Below are positions 16,919 through 24,993 of a stretch of 28,904 nucleotides of DNA, piece by piece. The stretch lies in assembly GCA_019414325.1 (NCBI GenBank), contig DXMG01000001.1:63782-92685 (forward strand). The letters run 5' to 3'. Position 1 is the first letter of the stretch, and the number at the start of each line of letters is the position of its first letter. Source of the DNA: Collinsella sp. (GTDB lineage: Bacteria > Actinomycetota > Coriobacteriia > Coriobacteriales > Coriobacteriaceae). Position numbers and translations under genes: made by a program. The notes below the pieces were generated by a model that was not told the DNA's origin, ran no database searches, and saw only the letters and a program-made list of their open reading frames with translations.

Positions 16919-17722
16919 ATGGCCCACGCAACAACCCGAGCTTTCGCCGATGAGCGTCGTTCCGCCATCATGGAGATGCTCGAGCATAACGCCTCGGTGC
17001 AAGTGGCAGAAATCGCCCAGACCTTTGGCGTGTCCTCCGTTACCGCCCGCGCCGACCTGGACGCGCTCGCCGAGTCCGGCAAGTTGCGCCGCACGCATGG
17101 TGGCGCCGTGTCTCTCCAGAAGCGACTGACCGTATCCACCCAGGATCGCCGCATCAACGTCAATGTCGCCGCCAAGCAGGCCATCGCGCAAAGCGCCATC
17201 GAGCTCGTCAATGACGGCGACACGCTGCTCGTCGACTCGGGCACCACGGCGCTCGAGTTCGTCCGGCTCCTCGATCAGCGCGACGGCATCACCGTCATCA
17301 CGGCCGACATTACCATCGCCGATTACATCGACGAGAGCATGCCCTCGGTCGATGTCGTCATGCTGGGTGGGGCACTGCGCAAAGGTCATCGCTATCTGTA
17401 CGGTCCACTTACCATGCAGGCGCTCCAAATGGTCCACGCCGATCTGGCCGTCATGTGCCCCGGCGCTTTTGTCCCCCGCTGCGGCTTTACGACCGACTTT
17501 CCCCAAATGGCCGAGACCAAAACGGCTATGATCGCCGCAGCCCATCAAAGCGTCGCCCTCATGGACGCCAGCAAGGTTAACGGACGCGGCATGTACCGCT
17601 TTGCCGAGCTGGCAGATGTCGACACCATCGTGATGGACCGTGACCCCGATCATGCCGTTGCCACCTCAATCGCCGAGATCGTCGACGACGCCCGCCCAAA
17701 TCTCCTCATCGCTGGCGCTTAA
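16919..17722 (+). CDS. DeoR-family sugar-phosphate-responsive regulator
   Basis: A 267-residue protein with an N-terminal DeoR helix-turn-helix (ERRSAIMEMLEHNASVQVAEIAQTFGVSSVTARADLDALAESGKLRRTHGGA). A phosphosugar-sensing domain follows, with DGDTLLVDSGTTALEF and VVMLGGALRKGHRYLYGP. The ATG at 16919 is preferred for its GGAG at five bases; the in-frame ATG at 16862 sits in a weakly coding A-rich stretch. The gene is divergent from the class II aldolase, suggesting it controls that gene and itself. A CTTTT-ATAG-AAAAG palindrome lies in the intergenic region. The effector sugar phosphate is not readable from sequence. Confidence 0.92.
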   Translation: MAHATTRAFADERRSAIMEMLEHNASVQVAEIAQTFGVSSVTARADLDALAESGKLRRTHGGAVSLQKRLTVSTQDRRINVNVAAKQAIAQSAIELVNDGDTLLVDSGTTALEFVRLLDQRDGITVITADITIADYIDESMPSVDVVMLGGALRKGHRYLYGPLTMQALQMVHADLAVMCPGAFVPRCGFTTDFPQMAETKTAMIAAAHQSVALMDASKVNGRGMYRFAELADVDTIVMDRDPDHAVATSIAEIVDDARPNLLIAGA

Positions 17723-17727
17723 ACAAA

Positions 17728-17764
17728 AACCACCACAAAGGTGCCTGTCCCCTTTGTGGTGGTT
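17728..17764. terminator. bidirectional terminator between DeoR and flavodiiron genes
   Basis: AACCACCACAAAGG and CCTTTGTGGTGGTT form a perfect 14-bp stem with a 9-base loop, TGCCTGTCC. On the minus strand it is followed by TTTTTGTTT, so termination should be strongest for the flavodiiron gene, whose stop is 22 bases away. Confidence 0.9.
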
Positions 17765-17786
17765 GAACGTCAAAAGCGAAATATCG

Positions 17787-18947
17787 CTACTTGGAAAGCT
17801 CGTCGGCGAGGGCCTCGATCTGAGCGCGCGAGGCGTCGTTGAGCGAACCCAGGACGGTCACTTTGTTCTTCGTCAGGGTGATGTCCTTCATGCCCTCGAG
17901 CTCCTTGGTCATAACCTTGGCAGCCGCGGGTGCCCAAGAGCCGGCCTCGACGAGCGCCACCGTACGGTTCTGGTAGGCGTGCTCGGCGAGCGTATGGATG
18001 AAGGTGCTCATGCACGGGAAGATCTCGCCCTGATAGGTAATGGAGGCGAGTACCAGACGGTCGTAGCGGAACGCATCCTCAACGGCCTCGGCCATGTCGT
18101 CGCGAGCCAGGTCAAAGACGGAGACCTTCTGGCCGCGAGCCTCGAGCGCAGATGCGAGCTCCTCGACGGCAGCCTTCAGATGGCCATACACGCTCGCATA
18201 GGCGATCGTGATGCCCTCGTCCTCGGGCTGATAGCTCGACCAGGTGTTATAGGTGTCGAGGTAGTAGCCCAGGTTCTCGGTCAGCACGGGGCCGTGGAGC
18301 GGGCAGATGATCTGGATGTCCAGGTCGGCAGCCTTCTTAAGCACGGCCTGCACGAACTTGCCGAACTTACCGACGATGCCAAAGTAGTAACGACGCGCTT
18401 CGCAAGCCCAGCCCTCGGGATCCTCGATGTCGTTGGCGCCAAACTTGCCAAAACCGTCGGCACTAAAGAGCACCTTGTCGGTGGACTCGTAGGAGAAGAG
18501 CACCTCGGGCCAGTGAACATTGGGGGCACCGACAAAGGTTAGGCTGTGGCCGCCCAGGTCGAGCACGTCGCCATCTTTGACGACCATCTTGCGCTCGGGG
18601 AAGTCGGTGCCAAAGTAGTTGACCATCATACGGAAGGCGCCCATGCTGGCAACAATCTGCACCTGGGGATAGCGCTCCATAAAGGCGGCGATGCCGGCGG
18701 AGTGATCGGGCTCCATGTGATGGACGATCAGGTAGTCGGGCGTGCGGCCATCGAGCACGGCCTCGAGGTTGCCGAGCCACTCGTCAACAAAACCGCCGTC
18801 GACTGAATCGGCGACAGCGATCTTTTCGCCCAAGATAACGTAGCTGTTGTATGCCATACCGTTCTCGGACACATCGTACTGGCCCTCGAACAGGTCGATG
18901 TCGTGATCGTTGACGCCAATGTAGCGGATATCCTTGGTGATCTCCAT
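17787..18947 (-). CDS. flavodiiron protein (FprA family)
   Basis: A 386-residue protein with an N-terminal metallo-beta-lactamase-like diiron domain and a C-terminal flavodoxin domain. The diiron ligands are visible: H77-x-E79-x-D81-H82 in HHMEPDHSAG, His145 (NVHWPE), Asp164 (FSADGFG) and His218 (CPLHGPV). The flavodoxin part begins around residue 250 (IAYASVYGHLKAAVEELA). These cytoplasmic proteins reduce oxygen to water and/or nitric oxide to nitrous oxide, protecting anaerobes and enzymes such as the formate-lyase in this window. The ATG at 18947 has GGAGG nine bases upstream; the upstream extension to 19010 overlaps the promoter. There is no fused rubredoxin. Oxygen versus NO preference cannot be told. 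Confidence 0.95.
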   Translation of the reverse strand: MEITKDIRYIGVNDHDIDLFEGQYDVSENGMAYNSYVILGEKIAVADSVDGGFVDEWLGNLEAVLDGRTPDYLIVHHMEPDHSAGIAAFMERYPQVQIVASMGAFRMMVNYFGTDFPERKMVVKDGDVLDLGGHSLTFVGAPNVHWPEVLFSYESTDKVLFSADGFGKFGANDIEDPEGWACEARRYYFGIVGKFGKFVQAVLKKAADLDIQIICPLHGPVLTENLGYYLDTYNTWSSYQPEDEGITIAYASVYGHLKAAVEELASALEARGQKVSVFDLARDDMAEAVEDAFRYDRLVLASITYQGEIFPCMSTFIHTLAEHAYQNRTVALVEAGSWAPAAAKVMTKELEGMKDITLTKNKVTVLGSLNDASRAQIEALADELSK

Positions 18948-18963
18948 CAGGCAAAGCCTCCTA

Positions 18964-18990
18964 GATAGACAAAAGAGCCCGTCTATCATA
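18964..18990 (-). promoter_or_regulatory. extended -10 promoter and palindromic operator of the flavodiiron gene
   Basis: On the minus strand TGCTATGAT is an extended -10 element (TATGAT at 18990-18985). Overlapping it and reaching downstream, GATAGAC-N10-GTCTATC (18964-18987) is a perfect 7-bp inverted repeat. A repressor there would block both polymerase and early elongation, perhaps in response to oxygen or NO. Confidence 0.45.
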
Positions 18991-19076
18991 GCACTCGTCT
19001 TCATAGCCACGGCTATCTGCCAGCATCCTTATCGATTGTTATTGAGGCGGAATATATCGCCATTGACCTGCAAAAA

Positions 19077-20108
19077 CTATGTGCGCGGAGCTGCCGTGGT
19101 ATGTCGAACGATAAGCTGGCCGGGAATACGAATGGCAACGGTTTTGTCCGTTGCCCCCGCCTTGGGAACCGCGTGCTCGAACACCTCGCGTCCACGCTGA
19201 TGCAAATCGAATCGAACGGTCGTGAGCTCGTTGTGTGCCACAAAATCATCGAGTGAATCGTCGACGCCCACCACGCTCACGTCCTCGGGCACACGCAGGC
19301 CGCTATCGCGCAGCGCCGCAATTGCGCCGTTTGCCATCTGGTCGTTTGCCGCGTAAATCGCCGTCATGGTGTGATCGTGCTCGGCCAGGTGCCTGCCGGC
19401 CTCGTAGCCGCTGTTGGCAGACCAGTCGCCCTCGAGCGGCTCCGCCGGCTCGATGTGTTTACGCTCGAGCGCATCCTGCCAACCGGCGCGACGAAATTGT
19501 TCGTCGACCGAGAACGACGGGCCGCCAATATAGCGAATCTGCTCGTGCCCCAGCTCAAACAGGTGATCCATAAGCAAGAGCGAGCAGCCGTAATGATCGG
19601 AGTCGACCGTGGTCACCCGCGGGTGCGCGTACATGGTGACGATAACCGTGCCAATGCCCGGCAGTGGACCAAACGTCTCAAAATCGGGCGCCATGCGGCT
19701 CATGCCGATGATGATGCCGTCCACCGGCAATGCGGCCATACGACGTGTGGCCTCGGCAAGCGAAAACTCCTCGGTCTTGGACATCTCGACCAGCGTGATA
19801 GCGCAATTATGCTCGCGAGCAGCGCTGGCGATGCCGTCGATCATTGAGAGGTTGCCAAACTTGGTGACATCGTTGACGCACAGGCCGACCGAATGGTATC
19901 GACCGTCGCGCAGCGAGCGACCGGCATAACTCGGACGAAAGCCGAGCTCTTGCATAGCGGACTGCACGCGCTGGCGCGTCTGCTCGTTAACGTTGGGCAA
20001 GCCGTTGGCGACGCGCGAAACCGTCTGCTGCGAAACACCGGCAGCGCGGGCGACGTCGGCCATGGAGACCGGACGCGTACCTGTATCGTTGGACGGACGC
20101 CTTGCCAC
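19077..20108 (-). CDS. LacI/GalR-family regulator of the galKT operon
   Basis: A 343-residue repressor. The helix-turn-helix and hinge are at residues ~15-65 (VSMADVARAAGVSQQTVSRVANG; LGFRPSYAGRSLRDG). The periplasmic-binding-like sensor follows, ending DVSVVGVDDSLDDFVAHNELTTVRFD. The GTG start at 20108 has AAGGTGA at five bases. The gene is divergent from galK-galT, and three near-identical operators of LacI type lie between them. Control of galactose use plus autoregulation is therefore likely, with galactose or a derivative as inducer by inference. The flavodiiron gene follows on the same strand after 129 bases, with its own promoter. Confidence 0.93.
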   Translation of the reverse strand: MARRPSNDTGTRPVSMADVARAAGVSQQTVSRVANGLPNVNEQTRQRVQSAMQELGFRPSYAGRSLRDGRYHSVGLCVNDVTKFGNLSMIDGIASAAREHNCAITLVEMSKTEEFSLAEATRRMAALPVDGIIIGMSRMAPDFETFGPLPGIGTVIVTMYAHPRVTTVDSDHYGCSLLLMDHLFELGHEQIRYIGGPSFSVDEQFRRAGWQDALERKHIEPAEPLEGDWSANSGYEAGRHLAEHDHTMTAIYAANDQMANGAIAALRDSGLRVPEDVSVVGVDDSLDDFVAHNELTTVRFDLHQRGREVFEHAVPKAGATDKTVAIRIPGQLIVRHTTAAPRT

Positions 20109-20201
20109 AGGATCACCTTCACCCTTGCGAGATCTGAATAGCGTGAATGCCGGCCCGGGCAGGAGTTTAGCCCGCGCCGAGGCCCGTTATCGTCGGACGC
20201 A

Positions 20202-20214
20202 TGTTAACGTACTC
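20202..20214 (+). promoter_or_regulatory. GalR-type operator O1
   Basis: TGTTAACGTACTC, about 95 bases upstream of the regulator start codon. It matches O2 and O3 over 13 bases and has the central ACGT of LacI-family operators. Its position suggests autoregulation. Confidence 0.75.
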
Positions 20215-20320
20215 TACTTTTTCAATCCGCATCTCTTTTGCTTTATAAGTCCATACGGCAATACCGTTCACGGCTGAATTTCTACCGATTACCAGATTCT
20301 CAAAAAGTGACAAGAGTTGT

Positions 20321-20338
20321 GTTATGAGTACGTTAACA
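20321..20338 (-). promoter_or_regulatory. GalR-type operator O2
   Basis: GTTATGAGTACGTTAACA is the exact reverse complement of O3 over 18 bases. Centres of O2 and O3 are 68 bases apart. Between them lies a GCGGCA/TGCCGC plus TGAAC/GTTCA hairpin. Confidence 0.8.
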
Positions 20339-20388
20339 TAGCCCGTAACGTGCGGCATCGTGAACACTTGGTTCATGCCGCTTTAAGT

Positions 20389-20406
20389 TGTTAACGTACT
20401 CATAAC
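20389..20406 (+). promoter_or_regulatory. GalR-type operator O3, proximal to galK
   Basis: TGTTAACGTACTCATAAC ends 40 bases before the galK ATG. With O2 it forms a perfect 18-bp inverted pair, fitting a looped repression complex over the galK promoter. The promoter hexamers are not clear. Confidence 0.8.
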
Positions 20407-20446
20407 GGCGCAAAACTTACCCGTACGCGCCAAGGAAAGGACTCCC

Positions 20447-21652
20447 ATGACCACTCCCGACGAAAAGACATTCGCCACGCTCACCAAACTGTTTGAGGAG
20501 GAGTTTGGCCCCATCGGCGACCGCCAGGTGCTCTATGTGCACGCGCCCGGCCGTTCCGAGATCAGTGGCAACCACACCGACCACGAGGGCGGCCACGTCA
20601 TCGCCGGCTCGCTCGATGTCGCCGTTGACGGCATTGCCGTAGCGACCGACACCAACAAGATTCGCGTCGCCGACGAGGGCTACCCCACCTTTGATATCAC
20701 GCTCGATACGCTGGATATTCAAGCGTCCGAGAAGGGCACGTCCGCAAGCCTCGTCCGCGGCATGGCCCACGAAATCGCCTCTCTGGGCGTTGAGCCCCAG
20801 GGCTTCGACTTTGCCTTCACCTGCTCCGTCCCCTCGGGCGGCGGTCTTTCGAGCTCCGCTGCTGTCGAGGCGGCATACGGTCGCGCCATGGAGACGCTCT
20901 GGGACGCACCCGCCATCGAGCCCGTCGCGCTCGCCCAGATGAGCCAGCGCACCGAGAACAACTATTACGGCAAGCCCTGCGGTCTGATGGACCAGGCCGC
21001 TGTGTGCCTGGGCGGCCTCGCCTACATGGACTTTGAGGACCAGGCTCAACCTAAAACCCAGAAGCTCGAGCTCAACTTTGAGGATCACGGTTATGCGCTC
21101 GTGCTCGTTAAGGTCGGTGCCGACCACGTGGCCGCCACCGACGACTACGCCGCCGTTCCGCGCGAGATGCAGGACGTCGCTGCCGAGTTTGGCAAGGCAC
21201 GCCTGTGCGAGGTAAACGTGGCGGACTTTGACGCCAAGCTCCCCGAGCTGCGCGCCAAGCTGGGCGACCGCGCCTGCCTGCGCGCCGTTCACTACTGGTA
21301 CGAAAACGGCCTGGTCGACAAGCGCTGGGCTGCCCTGAACGCCGGCGACATCGATCAGTTCCTGGTCCTGACGCGCGAGTCCGGCGCCAGCTCTGCCATG
21401 TACCTGCAGAATGTCGTTGCCAAGCTGGGCTCCGAGCAGCCTTCGATGTATGCCCTGGCGCTGGCCGAGCACGTGCTCGACGGCCGCGGCGCCGTTCGTA
21501 TCCACGGTGGCGGCTTTGGTGGCACCATCCAGGCCTTCGTGCCGCTCGACCTGGTCGACACCTTCATCGCCAAGATGAACGGCTGGCTGGGCGAGGGCTC
21601 TGCCCGCCACTACGCAATTTCTGACAAGGGGGCTTACGCGGCATGGCTGTAA
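20447..21652 (+). CDS. galK: galactokinase
   Basis: A 401-residue GHMP kinase that phosphorylates galactose to galactose-1-phosphate, the entry step of the Leloir pathway. The galactokinase signature is present in a variant form (APGRSEISGNHTDHEGGHV, residues 33-51), followed by the ATP-binding motif PSGGGLSSSAA (129-139) and the C-terminal GGGFGG motif (354-359). The ATG at 20447 has AAAGGA. The stop overlaps the start region of galT, so the pair is one operon. Three GalR-type operators lie upstream. No galE, galactose mutarotase or transporter is adjacent. Confidence 0.96.
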   Translation: MTTPDEKTFATLTKLFEEEFGPIGDRQVLYVHAPGRSEISGNHTDHEGGHVIAGSLDVAVDGIAVATDTNKIRVADEGYPTFDITLDTLDIQASEKGTSASLVRGMAHEIASLGVEPQGFDFAFTCSVPSGGGLSSSAAVEAAYGRAMETLWDAPAIEPVALAQMSQRTENNYYGKPCGLMDQAAVCLGGLAYMDFEDQAQPKTQKLELNFEDHGYALVLVKVGADHVAATDDYAAVPREMQDVAAEFGKARLCEVNVADFDAKLPELRAKLGDRACLRAVHYWYENGLVDKRWAALNAGDIDQFLVLTRESGASSAMYLQNVVAKLGSEQPSMYALALAEHVLDGRGAVRIHGGGFGGTIQAFVPLDLVDTFIAKMNGWLGEGSARHYAISDKGAYAAWL

Positions 21653-23271
21653 TGACTGACGTGCGCAAGGCTGTGCAGGGCCTCATCGAGTACGCTATTC
21701 ACCGATCGATGATCGGACAGGACGACCGCATCTGGGCCTACAACACCATTCTGGAGTGCATCGGTGCTACGGGCCCGGCGCTCGACATGACCTGGGCGCT
21801 GCAGACCGAGAAACTATCGCTCTTACACCCCGATACGCTCCCCGACTTTGACCTTGAAGGCACACTTACCGCGCTTGCCGAGGCGACTGTTGCCAACGGC
21901 GCCGCCGAGGACACGGCATCGGGCCGCGACCGCATCGCCATGCGCATCATGGGCGCGCTCATGCCAAGGCCTTCGGTTGTAAACGAGGAGTTCAACGGAC
22001 GCATGGGCGTCAACGAGCCCCGCGCCGCGACCGACTGGTTCTACGGCCTGTGCTGCGACGCCGGCTACGTGCGCCGTGCCGCCATCGCGCGCAACATCAA
22101 ATGGAGCACCCCCACCAACTGGGGCGACCTCGAGATTACCATCAACCTGTCAAAGCCCGAAAAGGACCCGCGCGATATTGCCGCGGCCGGCGCCGCCAAA
22201 AACACGGGCGAGAAGTATCCCGCCTGCCAGCTCTGCATCGAAAACGAGGGCTATCCCGGACGCTCCGCTGCAGCCGACGGCGGCGCCCATCCCGCCCGCC
22301 AGAATCTGCGCGTTATCCCCATTAAGCTCGACGGCGAGCGCTGGGGCTTCCAATACAGCCCGTACGCGTACTTTAACGAGCACTGCATTGCCATGAGCTC
22401 CGAGCATCGTCCGATGCACGTCGACCGCAAGGGGCTGACCTGCCTGCTCGACTTTGTCGACCTGTTCCCGCACTACTTTATTGGCTCCAACGCCGACCTG
22501 CCCATCGTGGGCGGCTCGATTCTGTCGCACGACCACTTCCAGGGCGGCGCGCACGAGTTCCCCATGATGCATGCCGCTGAGGTCTCGCAGTTTAGCGTGC
22601 CCGGTTTTGACCAGGTCAGCGGTACCGTGTTGCAGTGGCCACTTTCGGTGCTGCGACTGCGCTCGCACGACCGCGCCCAGCTGCTCGACGCCGCCGAGAA
22701 GATTATCCTCGCCTGGCGCGAGTGGACCGATGAGTCGGTGGGCGTCATCGCGCACACGGCCGACGGCGTGGCCCACAACACCGTGACGCCCGTCATCCGC
22801 CGCGTCGATTCCCGCGGCAATGCCGGCGGCGAGATTTACGAGGCCTACCTGGCGCTTCGCTGCAATATCACGACCGACGAGCATCCGCTGGGCGTTTTCC
22901 ATCCGCATGCCGAGTACCACCACATTAAGAAGGAGAACATCGGCCTGATCGAGGTCATGGGCCTGGCCATTCTGCCGCCGCGCCTGGTTCCCGAGCTTGG
23001 CGCTGTCCGTGAGCATCTGCTGGCAGCCAAAGTCGATGCCAGCTACGACCTTGCCGGTGCGCTCGAGGGCGATGATCTTTGCCGCAGCCACGCCGCATGG
23101 GCTGAGGACGTCTTTGCCCGCCGCGCCGACGAGCTTACGGCCGACAACGCCATCGATATCCTGCACGAGGAGGTCGGCGTGGTGTTTGGCCACGTGCTCG
23201 ACAACGCCGGCGTCTTTAAGTGGGACGAAGCCGGCCGCGCCGCCCAGCAGCGCTTCATCAACTCGCTATAG
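21643..23271 (+). CDS. galT: UDP-glucose--hexose-1-phosphate uridylyltransferase, class 2
   Basis: This ~540-residue enzyme exchanges UMP between UDP-glucose and galactose-1-phosphate. It belongs to the long GalT form of Gram-positive bacteria: SHDHFQGGAHEFPM is the histidine active-site region, and HVDRKGLTCLLDFVDLFPHYFIGSNADLPIVGG is characteristic. Members are usually near 490-500 residues, so this one is somewhat long. Two starts are possible: the ATG at 21643, with AAGGGGG ten bases upstream, and the ATG at 21652 overlapping the galK TAA as TAATG. I list the first. A hairpin terminator follows at 23324-23363. Confidence 0.94.
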   Translation: MAVMTDVRKAVQGLIEYAIHRSMIGQDDRIWAYNTILECIGATGPALDMTWALQTEKLSLLHPDTLPDFDLEGTLTALAEATVANGAAEDTASGRDRIAMRIMGALMPRPSVVNEEFNGRMGVNEPRAATDWFYGLCCDAGYVRRAAIARNIKWSTPTNWGDLEITINLSKPEKDPRDIAAAGAAKNTGEKYPACQLCIENEGYPGRSAAADGGAHPARQNLRVIPIKLDGERWGFQYSPYAYFNEHCIAMSSEHRPMHVDRKGLTCLLDFVDLFPHYFIGSNADLPIVGGSILSHDHFQGGAHEFPMMHAAEVSQFSVPGFDQVSGTVLQWPLSVLRLRSHDRAQLLDAAEKIILAWREWTDESVGVIAHTADGVAHNTVTPVIRRVDSRGNAGGEIYEAYLALRCNITTDEHPLGVFHPHAEYHHIKKENIGLIEVMGLAILPPRLVPELGAVREHLLAAKVDASYDLAGALEGDDLCRSHAAWAEDVFARRADELTADNAIDILHEEVGVVFGHVLDNAGVFKWDEAGRAAQQRFINSL

Positions 23272-23323
23272 AGCACGGGCCCGGACGCTCACCGGCAGCC
23301 CGCACGACATAGCCATCTACGAC

Positions 23324-23363
23324 AACGGCACCCGCCGGCAACATCGCCGACGGGCGCCGTTTT
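23324..23363 (+). terminator. intrinsic terminator of galKT
   Basis: AACGGC, CCCG and CGGC on the left pair with GCCG, CGGG and GCCGTT on the right, with two single mismatches and loop AACATC. It is followed by TTTT, 52 bases after the galT stop. Confidence 0.88.
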
Positions 23364-23395
23364 CTGATGCAAGGGTAGCTAATTTGCACCAAAAC

Positions 23396-23436
23396 AAGGA
23401 GTGTTCCAAACTGCTGGCAGAGAAGGAACGTCCCCA
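23396..23436 (+). repeat. Family C 41-bp direct repeat, upstream copy
   Basis: It matches 24907-24947 at 35 of 41 positions, and all six differences are transitions. Shared text includes CCAAACTGC and AAGGAACGTCCC. It is preceded by GGGTAGCTAATTTG, also found at 10536. The two copies bracket the ATPase gene in direct orientation. Confidence 0.75.
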
Positions 23437-23455
23437 GGTGCCGACCTAAACCCCT

Positions 23456-23542
23456 ACATTATTCGATTGAAAAACGTGGTTGCCTCACACATTATTCGAT
23501 GGAAAAACGTGGTTTACTCCCACATTTTTCGATGGAAAGACC
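23456..23542 (+). repeat. 33-bp tandem iterons upstream of the DUF4143 ATPase
   Basis: Three tandem copies begin at 23456, 23489 and 23522; the last is cut short at about 21 bases. The core is CATTATTCGATGGAAAAACG. The period is about three helical turns, so bound proteins would sit on one DNA face. The array abuts the ATPase promoter: AGACC-AAAAC-GGTCT (23538-23552) lies just before a -10 TATACT (23553-23558). A regulatory iteron array is likely; there are no variable spacers. Confidence 0.85.
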
Positions 23543-23581
23543 AAAACGGTCTTATACTAACCATGATCGTTAGGAGGCAGT

Positions 23582-24883
23582 ATGCAGCGACAGCTAATGG
23601 ACGAACTCATCGCTTGGAAATCTAGGGCAAACCGCAAGCCCCTCCTGCTTAAGGGGGCCCGCCAGACGGGAAAAACCTGGCTTCTCAACGAATTCGCAGG
23701 CCAGCAGTATCAAAACGTCATCCGTTTTGACTTTATGCTCGAACCGGGCGCACGTTCGCTGTTCGACGGAAGCCTTGACCCCAAACGCATCATCTCCCAG
23801 ATAGAGCTCCTGCGCGGCCAGACCATAACGCCGACAGACACGCTCATCATCTTCGACGAAATCCAAGAGGCACCGCGTGGCATCACCTCGCTCAAATACT
23901 TCAACGAACTGGCGCCGGAATACCATATCGTGGCAGCCGGCTCCTATATGGGGCTCGCGCTCCGACGCGAAAACGAGTCGTTCCCCGTCGGCAAGATCGA
24001 CCAGCTCACCATGCGCCCCATGGGGTTTGTCGAGTTCATTCGTGCCGTCGATGGCGATCCGCTCGCAGATGCCATCCTTGCCGCAGACATTGACCTGCTG
24101 GCAAACGTTTCCGAAAAGCTCGAGCGCCTGCTCAAGGAATACCTCGTTGTCGGCGGCATGCCAGAAGTTGTCTCCGCTTTCGCCGCCTCCCACGATTTCA
24201 TCGAAGCCCGCAGGCTTCAGCAGCAAATCATCGAAGCTTATGAATCCGATTTTGGCAAGCATGCGCCAGCCCGCGTCGTCGAGCGCATGAGGCTGGTTTG
24301 GAAATCCCTTCCCGGCCAGCTCGCAAAGGAAAACAAGAAGTTCGTCTACGGCGCGCTTCGTCCCGGGGCGCGCGCACGCGATTTTGAGGAAAGCCTCCAG
24401 TGGCTCATGGACTATGGAATCGTTCATAAGGTACCACGTGTTTCCGCCCTAAGAGCACCGCTCACAAGCTACGAGGATCTCTCGGGCTTCAAGCTGTTCT
24501 GCATCGACACCGGCATCCTCGGAGCACTCTCCGGCCTCACGCCAGCCATTGTTCTGAACGGGCCCGCTGTTTTTACGGAGTTCAAAGGCTCGCTGACCGA
24601 GCAATACGTCGCACAGGAGCTTTTGCTCCAAGGCAAAACTCCCGCGTATTGGTCATCCTCCTCCGGCAATGCAGAGACTGACTTTGCCATCGACCATGCG
24701 GGGACCGTGCTTCCGCTCGAGGTCAAGGCGGCAGAGAATCTCAAAGCAAAGAGCCTGAGGACTGCCTGCGAGAAGTTCAAACTCGGGCGCTGCGTGAGAA
24801 CATCGTTAGCGGCATATAGAGACGAGGGCACGCTCGTCAACATTCCGCTCTGGGAGATTGGGCAAATCGACAAGCTGGCATAG
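23582..24883 (+). CDS. AAA-type ATPase with C-terminal DUF4143 nuclease-like domain
   Basis: A 433-residue protein. Residues 1-150 are an AAA_14 P-loop domain with Walker A GARQTGKT (25-32) and Walker B LIIFDEIQEAP (Asp92-Glu93). The C-terminal DUF4143 half ends in a PD-(D/E)xK-like pattern: Asp367 in ETDFAI, then Glu380-V-Lys382 in LPLEVKA, with an upstream EFKGSLTEQYVAQELL. Proteins of this family are widespread in anaerobes, often in many copies; their role is unknown and mobile or DNA-processing functions are suspected. The ATG has GGAGG. The gene stands alone, preceded by iterons and bracketed by 41-bp direct repeats. Confidence 0.93.
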   Translation: MQRQLMDELIAWKSRANRKPLLLKGARQTGKTWLLNEFAGQQYQNVIRFDFMLEPGARSLFDGSLDPKRIISQIELLRGQTITPTDTLIIFDEIQEAPRGITSLKYFNELAPEYHIVAAGSYMGLALRRENESFPVGKIDQLTMRPMGFVEFIRAVDGDPLADAILAADIDLLANVSEKLERLLKEYLVVGGMPEVVSAFAASHDFIEARRLQQQIIEAYESDFGKHAPARVVERMRLVWKSLPGQLAKENKKFVYGALRPGARARDFEESLQWLMDYGIVHKVPRVSALRAPLTSYEDLSGFKLFCIDTGILGALSGLTPAIVLNGPAVFTEFKGSLTEQYVAQELLLQGKTPAYWSSSSGNAETDFAIDHAGTVLPLEVKAAENLKAKSLRTACEKFKLGRCVRTSLAAYRDEGTLVNIPLWEIGQIDKLA

Positions 24884-24906
24884 GCGCTGTGGAGGGGGTG
24901 CCCCGT

Positions 24907-24947
24907 AAGGAATGTCCCAAACTGCCGGCAAAAAAGGAACGTCCCTA
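24907..24947 (+). repeat. Family C 41-bp direct repeat, downstream copy
   Basis: It lies 23 bases after the ATPase stop and matches the copy at 23396-23436 at 35 of 41 positions. Within it GGAATGTCCC and GGAACGTCCC form an internal direct repeat with a 27-base period. Confidence 0.75.
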
Positions 24948-24993
24948 TCTGCCGCATTCCCGAAGCAAGGCAACGCCGATGTTTTGGCAACGG

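Noticed and set aside
23456..23542. 33-bp repeats as a CRISPR array.
   Set aside because: The copies are contiguous with no variable spacers, and no cas genes are nearby.
23401..23625. A reading frame through the iterons encoding an 11-residue repeat (IIRWKNVV-like).
   Set aside because: A 33-bp period always keeps frame. Substitutions between copies are nonsynonymous, and the frame overlaps the ATPase start and its promoter.
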